DNA of 64,000 nucleotides from CADEED01 sp036677145 (GTDB lineage: Bacteria > Pseudomonadota > Gammaproteobacteria > Steroidobacterales > Steroidobacteraceae), in NCBI GenBank assembly GCA_036677145.1, contig JAKFFF010000101.1, forward strand, positions 124,001 to 188,000. Reading direction: 5' to 3'. Position 1 is the stretch's first letter. Every line of letters begins with the position of its first letter. Position numbers and translations under genes: made by a program. The notes below the pieces were generated by a model. The model was not told where the DNA came from and searched no databases. It saw only the letters and a program-made list of their open reading frames with translations. Below, in pieces: positions 35,726 to 44,292 of the stretch.

Positions 35726-36238
35726 TCATGCCTGCCTCGCCGTTTCACTCTTGCCCAGCAGCCATTGCAGCCCGGCGAGATGTTGCTGGTCGTGACTGCA
35801 GAGGTAATGCACGAGGCCGCGCAGGGTCACCGGCCCGTATCCGTCGAACACGGCAGGTCGTCCGAGCTGCGTCTCATCGAGTGCGCGGATCAGTTCGAGG
35901 GTTCGTGCCCGCGCGGCGCGAAACTCCGCGAGGACGACGCTTGCATCCGCGTTCGCATAGCCGCGCTCGCGCGCCAGAGTTTCGCTGTCGATGGAAGGCA
36001 GCAGCGGATTCGTTTCATCGAGCGTGCGCCGGATGCGAACCTGGTAACCCTCGATCTCGATGTCGCGCACGTGACAAAGCTGCTCGATCGCGGTGAACGG
36101 TTCGCTCGGCACGCCCTCCCATGAGGCCGGCGACCAATGCGCGTAGCGCGGTGCGAACGCGGCGAAATGCTGTTCCAGCTCGGTCGGAAACCTGGCGAGC
36201 GTGGCCAGGGTGACCGCAAGGGTCGGACTCGAAATCAT
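35726..36238 (-). CDS. DinB superfamily protein
   Basis: 170 residues from the ATG at complement 36236-36238 (an in-frame ATG 33 bases upstream is possible). Four-helix DinB fold with the metal-ligand histidines in FTAIEQLCHVRDIEIEGYQ and HYLCSHDQQHLAGLQWLL. Relatives are metal-dependent thiol transferases or DNA-damage-induced proteins. Function here unknown. Confidence 0.82.
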   Translation of the reverse strand: MISSPTLAVTLATLARFPTELEQHFAAFAPRYAHWSPASWEGVPSEPFTAIEQLCHVRDIEIEGYQVRIRRTLDETNPLLPSIDSETLARERGYANADASVVLAEFRAARARTLELIRALDETQLGRPAVFDGYGPVTLRGLVHYLCSHDQQHLAGLQWLLGKSETARQA

Positions 36239-36274
36239 GTGGGTCCCGAATACATGCGGACATTCTGCCACCCG

Positions 36275-36721
36275 TCACCGGGCGGGTCGCGGTACACCCC
36301 CGAACCGCTCGAGCAGTGCAGTGTCGCTGTGCCCGAGCGGATGCGGGTGATCGCCGCGCCGCCAGAATGCGATGCCACCGATCTCCTCGGTGTCCATCAC
36401 GTCCGGCACGTCGGTGACCTCACAACCGAATACGGCCCCGAGGTGCCTGCGGCCGTCGTCGACCTCGACGACGCCGAGCCAGTCGAATTCTCCCGCGGCG
36501 CAACCGGCTTCCTCGGCGAGTTCGCGGCGCGCGGTGTCGCGCGGTGATTCATCGGCGTCGACGAATCCGCCCGGCAATTCCCACACATGCCGGTAGCGGT
36601 TGTAGACCAGCACTTCACCATCGCGGCTGTGCGCGATGACCACCGCGAACTTCAACGGGCCGAGACGCGCGTGCTCGGCTTCCGGAATCTCGTGAAACGC
36701 GGTGAATCGGGCCAGGGACAT
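36275..36721 (-). CDS. Nudix hydrolase
   Basis: 148 residues. The Nudix box fits the consensus: GGFVDADESPRDTARRELAEEAG (about 52-74), written here as its start GGFVDADESPRDTARREL. It hydrolyses nucleoside diphosphates linked to another group, using Mg2+; the substrate is not predictable. TAATAT lies exactly 6 bases before the ATG, with no SD. It is divergent from an exported-protein gene, with about 60 bases between the starts. Confidence 0.9.
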   Translation of the reverse strand: MSLARFTAFHEIPEAEHARLGPLKFAVVIAHSRDGEVLVYNRYRHVWELPGGFVDADESPRDTARRELAEEAGCAAGEFDWLGVVEVDDGRRHLGAVFGCEVTDVPDVMDTEEIGGIAFWRRGDHPHPLGHSDTALLERFGGVPRPAR

Positions 36722-36727
36722 GGACTG

Positions 36728-36733
36728 ATATTA
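36728..36733 (-). promoter_or_regulatory. -10 box 6 bases before the Nudix start
   Basis: TAATAT on the minus strand, six bases, then ATG. Fits a leaderless mRNA; the -35 region is poor. Confidence 0.45.
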
Positions 36734-36780
36734 GCGTGAGGCGCCGCAACCTGATCCATCCCGTGCGGGTTACAAGGCCC

Positions 36781-37575
36781 ATGAGATACCGGTCGCTCGT
36801 CAAATACGTCTGCGCGTTGCTGAGCATCAGCGCACCCGCCAGCGCACAACTCGCCGCACTGCAATTTTCCGCCGATCGCGTCCCGGTCGGACAAGTCCTG
36901 CACTACGTGAAGTCAGCGCTCGATGGCACGAACAGCGCCGAAATCAGCGTGTACGTCGATGCCCCCGGGCGCGTCGAAGCATTGAAATGGGAGCGTGGCG
37001 GGGAGCAGGCAACGCTCGTCGTCGCCACCCTTGACTGGTCGCGTTTCTCGGTGCGCGGCTTCGAGTCCTGGTTGCTCGCGCGCGACGCTCCACCCGAACG
37101 CAAGGCGACACTGGAAGTCGCCGGGGACACGCTCTCGATGTCGCTGATGCGCGCCCCGCTGAAGATCGCGCACTGGCCCTGGCACAGCTACGACTTCGAT
37201 TTCACCAGCCTGAACCTGACGTTGCCGCACATGCGCGACCCGGAATCGGCGCTCACGTTGTGGCGGACGGACTTCGTTTACGAGAATCCGCCGCGCGTCG
37301 CGGAGCTCGGAGAAGTCAGGCTGGAGTTCGCAGGTTACGAGCAGCGCGCCGGGAAACGCGCGCGGCGTTACACGATCGGCGGCGCGGGTCTGGCGGCACG
37401 CAGTGGAACGTGGTGGGCGGATGCGGACAGCGGTTTGCTGATCGAGTACGAAATCCCGCTCGGCGATGAGCCGGGTTACGACGATGTGCGGCTCAGGCTC
37501 GGCGGCATGGAGAAGATGACGCCCGCGCAGTGGGAGGTTTTCAAGCGCCGCTCGGTCGCCGCGCCGGACCGCTAA
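36781..37575 (+). CDS. exported protein of unknown function
   Basis: 264 residues from ATG 36781 (MRYRSLVKYVCALLSISAPASAQ), which gives a clean signal peptide; upstream in-frame codons add only basic residues. The mature part is beta-rich with many aromatic residues (HWPWHSYDFDFTSLNLTLPH, GTWWADADSGLLIEYEIPLGDEPGYDDVRLRL). The family is not recognised; the pattern recalls periplasmic lipid- or antigen-like beta proteins, but I do not assign one. Its TAA abuts the TAG of convergent glmU with no base between, in the heptamer CTAACTA. Confidence 0.7.
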   Translation: MRYRSLVKYVCALLSISAPASAQLAALQFSADRVPVGQVLHYVKSALDGTNSAEISVYVDAPGRVEALKWERGGEQATLVVATLDWSRFSVRGFESWLLARDAPPERKATLEVAGDTLSMSLMRAPLKIAHWPWHSYDFDFTSLNLTLPHMRDPESALTLWRTDFVYENPPRVAELGEVRLEFAGYEQRAGKRARRYTIGGAGLAARSGTWWADADSGLLIEYEIPLGDEPGYDDVRLRLGGMEKMTPAQWEVFKRRSVAAPDR

Positions 37576-38943
37576 CTACTTCGGTTTCTTCTCGGGCCGC
37601 TTCCAGCCCTCGAGTGTCATCTGCTTCGCGCGCGACAGCGTGAGCTGACCGTCGGGCGCATCCTTGCTGATGGTGCTGCCGGCGCCCGTGGTCGCATCAC
37701 GGCCGACGCGCACCGGGGCCACGAGCATGTTGCCCGAGCCGATGAAGGCGCCGTCCTCGATGGTGGTGGTCGATTTGTTCACGCCGTCGTAGTTGCAGGT
37801 GATCGTGCCGGCGCCGATGTTCACGCCCTTGCCGACGATCGCGTCGCCGAGATACGTGAGGTGATTGGCCTTGCTGCCTTCGGCGATGACGGTCTTCTTG
37901 ATCTCGACGAAATTGCCGATGTGCACGTTCTTGCCGAGCTTCGAGCCCGGGCGCAGCCGCGCATACGGACCGACGAGACAACCCGTGTCGAGCTCGCTCT
38001 GTTCCAGCAGTGAGTTCGGGTGAATCACGCAGTCGGCGCCGATCGTCACGTCGCGCAGGATGACGTTTGGCCCGACGCGCACGCGATCGCCGAGGATCAC
38101 CCTGCCCTCGATCAGCACGTTCGCATCGATGAACACATCACGGCCGACCGTCACTTCTGCGCGAATGTCGATGCGGGCGGGATCGGCGAGCGTCGCGCCC
38201 GCGATCATGAGTTCGCGTGCGCGCTCGGCGCGATGCAGCGCTTCGAGTTCGGCGAGCTGCGCCTTGTCGTTGACGCCGAGGGTCTCGGCCTGCGTCGGCG
38301 CGATGAGCGGCGTGACCTTCACCTTGTCCTTCACCGCCATCGCGATGATGTCGGTGAGATAGTACTCGCCCTGCGAATTGGCGTTCCTGAGTTTTCCCAG
38401 CCACTTGCGCAGTAGTTTGGCGGGGACCGCCATGATGCCGCTGTTGCCCTCGCGGATCTTCAGCTGCGCCTTGGATGCATCCTTGTGTTCGACGATCTTC
38501 TGGATGGCGCCGCGCGTATTGCGCACGATGCGGCCGTACCCCGTGGGGTCTTCGAGAATGACGGTGAGCAGGCTCATGCCCTTCGTGCCCGCCGCGGCCA
38601 TCAGCGCGCGCAGCGTGTCGGCGCGGATAAGCGGTACGTCGCCGTACAACACCAGCACCAGTGCATCGTCGGCGATGCCGGGCATGGCCTGCGCGACGGC
38701 GTGACCGGTGCCGAGCTGCTCGGCCTGCAGCGCCCACGACAGGTTTTCGGAGGCCAGCGCGGCGCGCACCTGGTCGCCGCCGTGTCCGTACACCACGTGG
38801 ATTGAGGCCGGGTCGAGGGTCCGGGCGCGGCTAACAACGTGACCGAGCAGCGGACGCCCTGCGAGCGGCTGCAGGACCTTGGGTAAATCGGATTTCATTC
38901 GCTTGCCCTGTCCGGCAGCGAGGATTACGACGGCGAGCTTCAT
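37576..38943 (-). CDS. glmU: bifunctional UDP-GlcNAc pyrophosphorylase/GlcN-1-P acetyltransferase GlmU
   Basis: 455 residues. The N-terminal uridyltransferase has VVILAAGQGKRMKSDLPKVLQPLAG, VLYGDVPLI and the GNSGIM block. The C-terminal left-handed beta-helix shows hexapeptide repeats (IGADCVIHPNSLLEQ, KGVNIGAGTITCNYDGVNKSTT) with the acetyltransferase site residues. It turns glucosamine-1-phosphate into UDP-GlcNAc for peptidoglycan and LPS. Length matches E. coli GlmU (456). glmS is further downstream on the same strand, with unrelated genes in between. Confidence 0.97.
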   Translation of the reverse strand: MKLAVVILAAGQGKRMKSDLPKVLQPLAGRPLLGHVVSRARTLDPASIHVVYGHGGDQVRAALASENLSWALQAEQLGTGHAVAQAMPGIADDALVLVLYGDVPLIRADTLRALMAAAGTKGMSLLTVILEDPTGYGRIVRNTRGAIQKIVEHKDASKAQLKIREGNSGIMAVPAKLLRKWLGKLRNANSQGEYYLTDIIAMAVKDKVKVTPLIAPTQAETLGVNDKAQLAELEALHRAERARELMIAGATLADPARIDIRAEVTVGRDVFIDANVLIEGRVILGDRVRVGPNVILRDVTIGADCVIHPNSLLEQSELDTGCLVGPYARLRPGSKLGKNVHIGNFVEIKKTVIAEGSKANHLTYLGDAIVGKGVNIGAGTITCNYDGVNKSTTTIEDGAFIGSGNMLVAPVRVGRDATTGAGSTISKDAPDGQLTLSRAKQMTLEGWKRPEKKPK

Positions 38944-38963
38944 GGGCCCGCGAGTTTAGCGAA

Positions 38964-39182
38964 TCAGCGGCGGAACTGTCGGCCGGTCGCGTTGTAGGGG
39001 TCGCTGCCCGACTCGTCCAACGCGGCGAGGTTGTTCTTGCCGAGCAGGGTATCCATCACGCTGCTCCTGGTCTGCGGCGTGGCGGGCGGTGAATTCCGGC
39101 GCGACAGGCTCGGTACCACACGCTCACCCGAGGGCGTGGTGGGGACGGTCCAATCGATGTTGTTGTCGATTCCGGCGCTCAT
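38964..39182 (-). CDS. hypothetical small protein
   Basis: 72 residues from the ATG at complement 39180-39182 (MSAGIDNNIDWTVPT). It is polar, Ser/Pro/Thr-rich and probably unstructured, with a central SSVMDTLLGKNNLAALDESGSDPYN segment. GGAGG lies upstream but about 14 bases from the ATG, so the start is uncertain. It is on the same strand as glmU and starts upstream of it. No family recognised. Confidence 0.5.
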   Translation of the reverse strand: MSAGIDNNIDWTVPTTPSGERVVPSLSRRNSPPATPQTRSSVMDTLLGKNNLAALDESGSDPYNATGRQFRR

Positions 39183-39279
39183 GGGACGAAAATATACCTC
39201 CGGCCCGATGCCAGCAGGAAGTCCCTGGTCGGCTGCCCGCGGCCGCTCATCGGGAGCGCCGCCGATCATCAGGTGCTAT

Positions 39280-39828
39280 CTACCGTTCGTCGCCGCCGCC
39301 CTGCATCAACGCGTGGATCTTGGTCAGGGTGGCCCAGTTGCGCGTGGTGCCCTCATTCTCGAGGCCCTTGAGCAATGCGACCGCGGCCTTGCTTTCGAGG
39401 ATGCCGTTGGCGCACCACAGATAGGCGGCATGTTTGCCCACCCGTACCTGCTCCGCGCCCCAGTCGGCAGCCGCGATGGATTTCACCGCTGCCAGGGCTT
39501 TCGCGTCAGCGGTGAACGCGATCAGCAGCCGCGACGGATCGGCCGCGACTTTGCCTAGTTCGTTGCCCTGGATCGCGGCCGCGATGTCTTTCTCCGATTT
39601 CACGATCACGCACGCGTCGACACCGAGCTGCTTCGCGACGGCCGCGCGGATGCGCGCCGCGAGGCCGGCGGCGGGTTCGCCGGGCGCGGTGAACACCGCG
39701 TTGCCGCTGTTGAGCAATGTCGCGACGTCCTTGAACCCGAGTTTCGTCAGCAGCGCGCGCAGATCCGCCATCGCGATACGCTTGGCCTTGCCGACGTTGA
39801 TTCCGCGGAACAGCGCGACGTATCTCAT
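39280..39828 (-). CDS. DUF1697 family protein
   Basis: 182 residues. The N-terminus MRYVALFRGINVGKAKRIAMADLRALL and the following LGFKDVATLLNSGNAVF are diagnostic of DUF1697; the C-terminal ARTRNWATLTKIHAL-type motif (TTRNWATLTKIHALM) is also present. Function unknown. The ATG overlaps the TGA of the upstream membrane-protein gene by four bases (ATGA). Confidence 0.9.
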   Translation of the reverse strand: MRYVALFRGINVGKAKRIAMADLRALLTKLGFKDVATLLNSGNAVFTAPGEPAAGLAARIRAAVAKQLGVDACVIVKSEKDIAAAIQGNELGKVAADPSRLLIAFTADAKALAAVKSIAAADWGAEQVRVGKHAAYLWCANGILESKAAVALLKGLENEGTTRNWATLTKIHALMQGGGDER

Positions 39829-40253
39829 TCGGCCACTCGCGCGCGTTTGGTCGCCAGATGCGCACCGTAAATCGAGGCCGGGATCGTCAGCAGCACGCCC
39901 AGGATCGTGAACCACAGCGGCCCGTCGGTTGCGAATGACAAGACGAACACGACTCCCACCACGCCGATGCCAAGTCCGTTGTAATACGGGAATCCCTTCG
40001 CGAGTCGCGCGGCCAGGTATCCACCGAGAACCGTGGTGGACATTCCGGTCACGAAGCTGGCGAATACGTAGTTGCCGTTCGCGACGATCGTGTCGATGGC
40101 GTTCTGCACTTCCACCGTCGACATTCCCGTCGTGAAGATGTCGTGTCCGAAGATCATCAGCAGGACTTGCACCACGAGCATGTCGATCGCCAGCTCGGCG
40201 AAAAACGCGATGACGATCGCCCGCAAATCGATGCGCTGCATGATGGCGACCAT
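39825..40253 (-). CDS. hypothetical membrane protein
   Basis: 142 residues from the ATG at complement 40251-40253; a TTG start 24 bases upstream would overlap the YkgJ-like stop. About four membrane helices (AIVIAFFAELAIDMLVVQVLLMIFG, YVFASFVTGMSTTVLGGYLA, GLGIGVVGVVFVLSFA, WFTILGVLLTIPASIYGA). Family not recognised. It is coupled to the DUF1697 gene downstream by ATGA. Confidence 0.65.
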   Translation of the reverse strand: MVAIMQRIDLRAIVIAFFAELAIDMLVVQVLLMIFGHDIFTTGMSTVEVQNAIDTIVANGNYVFASFVTGMSTTVLGGYLAARLAKGFPYYNGLGIGVVGVVFVLSFATDGPLWFTILGVLLTIPASIYGAHLATKRARVAE

Positions 40254-40273
40254 AGGTGGCGCGAGTCGCCGGA

Positions 40274-40918
40274 TCAACCGCGCTGCCGGGCTTCGCGATC
40301 GAACGCAAGCGCGGCGTCGACCATGGCCGCCGCGATTTCGGCATCGGTCGCGGGCGGTTGCAGGAACACCGTATACGTCTTGACGGCGAGCACGGCGATC
40401 TCGCTCGGCCGCGACGGCACGTGCCCGCCCGGGAATCGCACCGGATGTTGTCGCAGAAAATTCGCGGCCGCGGTGACGGCACGATGTTCGTCCCGGTCCT
40501 GGTCCGAGGGATACGAGAACCGCCAGCTCGCCACGCGCTGGTTGATCACCGACTGGTCATCGCCGCCCGCCCGCATAGCCGCCGCGGCGAACACGCGGCA
40601 GTCGTAGGTGCGGCAGGTCTCCGGGCGGTCCTGGTAGATAGAGCAGCCGCCGTTCGAAAACATGAGGCAGTGTCCGTGCGCGTCGTAGCCCATGAGCATG
40701 TCGCCCTTGCCGCGCGGCGCGGGCTCGAGGTTTTGCGGCCCGATGCGGCGCAGCGCCACGTGTTCATGTGCGCGGACCTTGATGAACAACGAGGACGTGC
40801 AGCAGCCGACGCAGTCGCCGCAGGCGACCTCGATGCCGGCGCTGCCCGCGAGCGCCGCGCGCATGGCGCGCAGCCAGGCGGAAAAATCTCCGGCAGGCAG
40901 TTCGGAAGCGTGGGTCAT
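40274..40918 (-). CDS. YkgJ family cysteine-cluster protein
   Basis: 214 residues from the ATG at complement 40916-40918. Cysteines cluster as CGDCVGCC, CLMF...GGCSIY and CRTYDCR, the putative zinc- or iron-sulphur-binding CxxCxxCC domain of YkgJ proteins. Soluble; function unknown. It is followed 20 bases later by the membrane-protein gene in the same direction. Confidence 0.85.
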   Translation of the reverse strand: MTHASELPAGDFSAWLRAMRAALAGSAGIEVACGDCVGCCTSSLFIKVRAHEHVALRRIGPQNLEPAPRGKGDMLMGYDAHGHCLMFSNGGCSIYQDRPETCRTYDCRVFAAAAMRAGGDDQSVINQRVASWRFSYPSDQDRDEHRAVTAAANFLRQHPVRFPGGHVPSRPSEIAVLAVKTYTVFLQPPATDAEIAAAMVDAALAFDREARQRG

Positions 40919-40999
40919 GGAAGCAACGGGCCGCATGCGGACCGGGATGCTACAGCCGATGGCGGGTGCCGATCATGATGAATACACCGGGAATCCCTC

Positions 41000-41383
41000 T
41001 CACGATGCGTTCCCGTCGAGCCAGGCGATTGCATCGGCCTCATTCGTGAAGACTTCGCCGGAAACACCGCGGTTCTGGGCCATCAACAGGCCGACCTTGT
41101 CCGGATCTATGATGTCCGGGCGCGTGACGATCACCACGCGCAGGGTTGAACGGGCGCTCTCCGCCCAGCGCACCGCGAACGCGTAGCGATCGAAGATCGT
41201 CACCGGGGTATATGCGGCGGCGGTGAGACCCAGCGCGTTGGCCAGCAGATCCGTCATGCCATTTTCGCGCGCATAGATCATCGCGTCGGTAATCATGGCG
41301 ATGGCCTGCTCGATCGTGACTTCCCCGACCGGGCGGTAATAGCCGCGCGTGCCCACCTGCTCGAAGTATTCCGGCTTCTCCAT
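41000..41383 (-). CDS. conserved hypothetical protein, STAS-like fold
   Basis: 127 residues, soluble. The alternation of strands and helices (GYYRPVGEVTIEQAIAMITDAMIYARENGM, TLRVVIVTRPDIIDPDKVGLLMAQNRG, GEVFTNEADAIAWLDG) resembles single-domain SpoIIAA/STAS-like proteins, often seen as orphan regulators. The assignment is by fold impression only. It precedes the YkgJ-like gene by about 80 bases. Confidence 0.7.
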   Translation of the reverse strand: MEKPEYFEQVGTRGYYRPVGEVTIEQAIAMITDAMIYARENGMTDLLANALGLTAAAYTPVTIFDRYAFAVRWAESARSTLRVVIVTRPDIIDPDKVGLLMAQNRGVSGEVFTNEADAIAWLDGNAS

Positions 41384-41833
41384 GCCGGGGTCGAGTGTGC
41401 GCCCTCATGCGCGGCCAATTCAACCGCGTCTCCGCGCATCACATGCCGGGGAAGCCCTAACTTCCGCGCAACTGTCGTAAGGGTGAATAAGCCCTTCACA
41501 CTGCGCGCCTTTCAGGCGAGAGGCAGATGATGCGGACGTGCCCGGACCCGGATGTGCGCGCGAGCGCGGAGGTGAGCTCAGCCACCGTGCGCGCACAGCC
41601 ATCCGCCCTGCCGGTCGTTGCGGTGGCCGCGATTACGGGGATTTCCGCGACCCGGCCGGCGGCATACGAATGCATGTGGCTGTCGAGGTCGTCCCAGCCG
41701 GGCGCCAGCGGCATCATCGCGCACAAACGACAAATGCGCTCAGCAGGTAGATAGCCCGGAAGCCGCTGCGCTGACGATGCCCCAGGCGGCTATCAGCAAC
41801 ACCTTCTGGATGTTCTGATGCAGCGCCGCGCTT
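41384..41833. other. 450-base gap with no convincing gene
   Basis: No frame here shows a recognisable domain or a start with a good SD. A 76-codon minus frame (41496-41726) and a similar plus frame overlap each other and look like chance. A small hairpin AAGGG...CCCTT lies near 41478-41500, a TAGATAG heptamer at 41748. Just beyond the PGDYG stop a short minus-strand frame could encode a hydrophobic peptide, VLLIAAWGIVSAAASG, ending near 41740; support is weak. Confidence 0.4.
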
Positions 41834-42304
41834 TCAGCCCATGATCTCGTAGGTGTCGGAGAACACTCTCTTCGAGACGATGCCCAGGCTGCCGTCGCCA
41901 TAGTCCACGAGCCAGTCGCCCGAGCGGCCCGTGAGTTTCGACTCGCCGTCGGCCAGCAGCACTTCGAAATCCGTGGTCATGGGCACCGCGAACACCCGGT
42001 TCGGCAGGCTGATGTAGGCGCCGTCGTCACCCTGCGTCGTCGACTTCGCGGGCTGGTATTTGTCGGGGAAACGCGCCTTGGACACGCGCCACTGCTCGCC
42101 GTAGATGCCGGTGAGAATGGCATCACCCACCTGGGCAAGCACGAGGCCTTCGTTGGTCCGCACGGTGCAGGCCGCGCGCGCGAAGCGCACCTGCACTTCG
42201 CGTTCGAGCTTGCGCGCGACCACGCGACGCGAGTTGCCGCCGATCTCGTCCGAGTATCCCGGCCGGCCGCTCGAGCGGAATGACGGCGTCGAGTTGGTGC
42301 TCAA
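41834..42304 (-). CDS. PGDYG domain protein
   Basis: 156 residues. The central and C-terminal part matches the PGDYG family: QWRVSKARFPDKYQPA, DDGAYISLPNRVFAVPM, and SGDWLVDYGDGSLGIVSKRVF. The N-terminal 30 residues are polar and look disordered. Function unknown; soluble. It stands just downstream of the ATP synthase operon, about 72 bases from the atpC stop, in the same direction, so it could receive read-through. Confidence 0.78.
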   Translation of the reverse strand: MSTNSTPSFRSSGRPGYSDEIGGNSRRVVARKLEREVQVRFARAACTVRTNEGLVLAQVGDAILTGIYGEQWRVSKARFPDKYQPAKSTTQGDDGAYISLPNRVFAVPMTTDFEVLLADGESKLTGRSGDWLVDYGDGSLGIVSKRVFSDTYEIMG

Positions 42305-42376
42305 TTATTGCCTCGACTGTCCATGGCGGTCAGCCGTCCGGCGAACGCGGGCGGCGAACGGGAAGCAATGTCCGGC

Positions 42377-42808
42377 TTATTTGACCTTGCGCAGCTTCTG
42401 GATGAGCTTGATCTGCTCGTTCATGCGCACCAGCTCCTTGAGAGCTTCGGCCTGTTCGAGCTTGTCGGTGGCGTCGCGCAACGCGTCTTCGGCGCGCTGC
42501 TTCGCGGCCAGCGCCGCGGCTTCATCGAGATCCTTGGCGCGCAACGCCGTGTCGGCGAGCACCGTGACTTTGGTGGGCTGGATTTCCAGCGCGCCGCCGC
42601 CCACGAAGAAATGCTGTTCCTGGCCGTCGGGCGTCTGCACGCGCACTTCGCCGGCCTTCAGCAGCGTGAGCAGCGGGGCGTGGCGCGGCGCGATGCCGAG
42701 CTCACCATCCGCGCCCGGCGCGAACACCATGGACGCCGCACCGCTGAAGATCTCGCCTTCGGCGCTGACGATGTCGACGTGGATCGAGTTCGCTGCTGCG
42801 GTTGCCAT
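42377..42808 (-). CDS. atpC: ATP synthase F1 subunit epsilon
   Basis: 143 residues. N-terminal beta-sandwich (IHVDIVSAEGEIFSGAASMVFAPGADGELGI, then PRHAPLLTLLKAGEVRV) and a C-terminal helical pair (ALAAKQRAEDALRDATDKLEQAEALKELVRMNEQIKLIQ), typical of epsilon, which links the rotor stalk to the catalytic head and can inhibit ATP hydrolysis. Last gene of the atp operon, 26 bases after atpD. Confidence 0.96.
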   Translation of the reverse strand: MATAAANSIHVDIVSAEGEIFSGAASMVFAPGADGELGIAPRHAPLLTLLKAGEVRVQTPDGQEQHFFVGGGALEIQPTKVTVLADTALRAKDLDEAAALAAKQRAEDALRDATDKLEQAEALKELVRMNEQIKLIQKLRKVK

Positions 42809-42834
42809 TCGTGTGTGCTCGCGTCTCTAACTGA

Positions 42835-44253
42835 TCAGTTCAGCGTCTTGGCTTTCTCGACCGCTTCTTCGATCGAGCCGACCATGTAGAACGCCTGCTC
42901 CGGCAGGTGATCGTAATCACCGGCGAGGATGCCCTTGAAGCCGCGGATGGTGTCGGCCAGCGGGACGATCTTGCCGTCCTGACCCGTGAACACCTTCGCG
43001 ACGTTGAACGGCTGCGACAGGAAGCTGCGCACCTTGCGGGCGCGGAACACGGTCTGCTTGTCTTCTTCGCTGAGCTCGTCCATGCCGAGGATCGCGATGA
43101 TGTCCTGCAGTTCCTTGTAGCGCTGCAGCACGGCCTGAACGCCGCGCGCGGTGTTGTAGTGCTCTTCACCGACGACCAGCGGATCGAGCTGGCGGCTGGT
43201 GGAGTCGAGCGGGTCGACCGCGGGGTAGATGCCGAGCGCGGCAACCTGGCGGGAGAGAACGACCGTCGCGTCCAAGTGCGCGAACGTCGTCGCGGGTGAC
43301 GGGTCGGTCAAGTCGTCGGCCGGAACGTACACGGCCTGGATCGACGTGATCGAACCCTTCTTCGTCGAGGTGATGCGCTCCTGCAGCACGCCCATTTCCT
43401 CGGCGAGAGTCGGCTGGTAACCCACCGCCGACGGCATGCGGCCCAGCAACGCGGACACTTCGGTGCCGGCGAGCGTGTAGCGGTAGATGTTGTCGACGAA
43501 GAACAGCACGTCACGGCCCTTGCCGTTCGCCTGCGTCTCGTCGCGGAAGTATTCGGCCATGGTGAGACCGGTCAACGCGACGCGCAGGCGGTTGCCCGGC
43601 GGCTCGTTCATCTGGCCGTACACCATCGCGACCTTCGAGTTTTCGAGGTTCTTGAGGTCGATGACGCCCGACTCCGCCATCTCGTGATAGAAGTCGTTGC
43701 CTTCGCGAGTACGCTCACCGACGCCCGCGAACACGGACAGACCCGAGTACTGCTTGGCGATGTTGTTGATGAGCTCGAGCATGTTCACGGTCTTGCCGAC
43801 GCCGGCGCCACCGAACAGGCCGACCTTGCCGCCCTTCGCGAAGGGCACTAACAAGTCGATGACCTTGATGCCCGTGACCAGCAGATCCTGACCACCCGCC
43901 TGCTCGTCGTACGACGGCGCGGGACGGTGAATCGGCAGCGTCTCTTTCGCGGCGACCGGGCCACGGTTGTCCTGCGGCACACCGAGCACGTCCATGATGC
44001 GGCCGAGGGTGGCTTGACCCACGGGCACGTTGATCGGCTTGCCGGTGGATTCCACGGCGAGGCCGCGCTTGAGACCTTCGGAGGCGCCCATCGCGATCGT
44101 GCGCACGACGCCGTCGCCGAGCTGCTGCTGCACTTCGAGCGTCAGATCGACGTCCTTGAGCTTGAGCGCGTCATAAACCTTCGGGATCGACTCGCGCGGG
44201 AATTCCACGTCGATGACCGCGCCGATGATCTGGGTAATTTTGCCTAAAGCCAT
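42835..44253 (-). CDS. atpD: ATP synthase F1 subunit beta
   Basis: 472 residues. Walker A is GGAGVGKTVN, with catalytic GERTREGNDFYHEM and FVDNIYRYTLAGTEVSALLGRMPSAVGYQPTL. This is the catalytic subunit making ATP from ADP and phosphate. Full length, no gaps. Confidence 0.99.
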   Translation of the reverse strand: MALGKITQIIGAVIDVEFPRESIPKVYDALKLKDVDLTLEVQQQLGDGVVRTIAMGASEGLKRGLAVESTGKPINVPVGQATLGRIMDVLGVPQDNRGPVAAKETLPIHRPAPSYDEQAGGQDLLVTGIKVIDLLVPFAKGGKVGLFGGAGVGKTVNMLELINNIAKQYSGLSVFAGVGERTREGNDFYHEMAESGVIDLKNLENSKVAMVYGQMNEPPGNRLRVALTGLTMAEYFRDETQANGKGRDVLFFVDNIYRYTLAGTEVSALLGRMPSAVGYQPTLAEEMGVLQERITSTKKGSITSIQAVYVPADDLTDPSPATTFAHLDATVVLSRQVAALGIYPAVDPLDSTSRQLDPLVVGEEHYNTARGVQAVLQRYKELQDIIAILGMDELSEEDKQTVFRARKVRSFLSQPFNVAKVFTGQDGKIVPLADTIRGFKGILAGDYDHLPEQAFYMVGSIEEAVEKAKTLN

Positions 44254-44292
44254 GATGCTTAACCTCTAACTAATTCTGTCTTGAGTGCCGTG

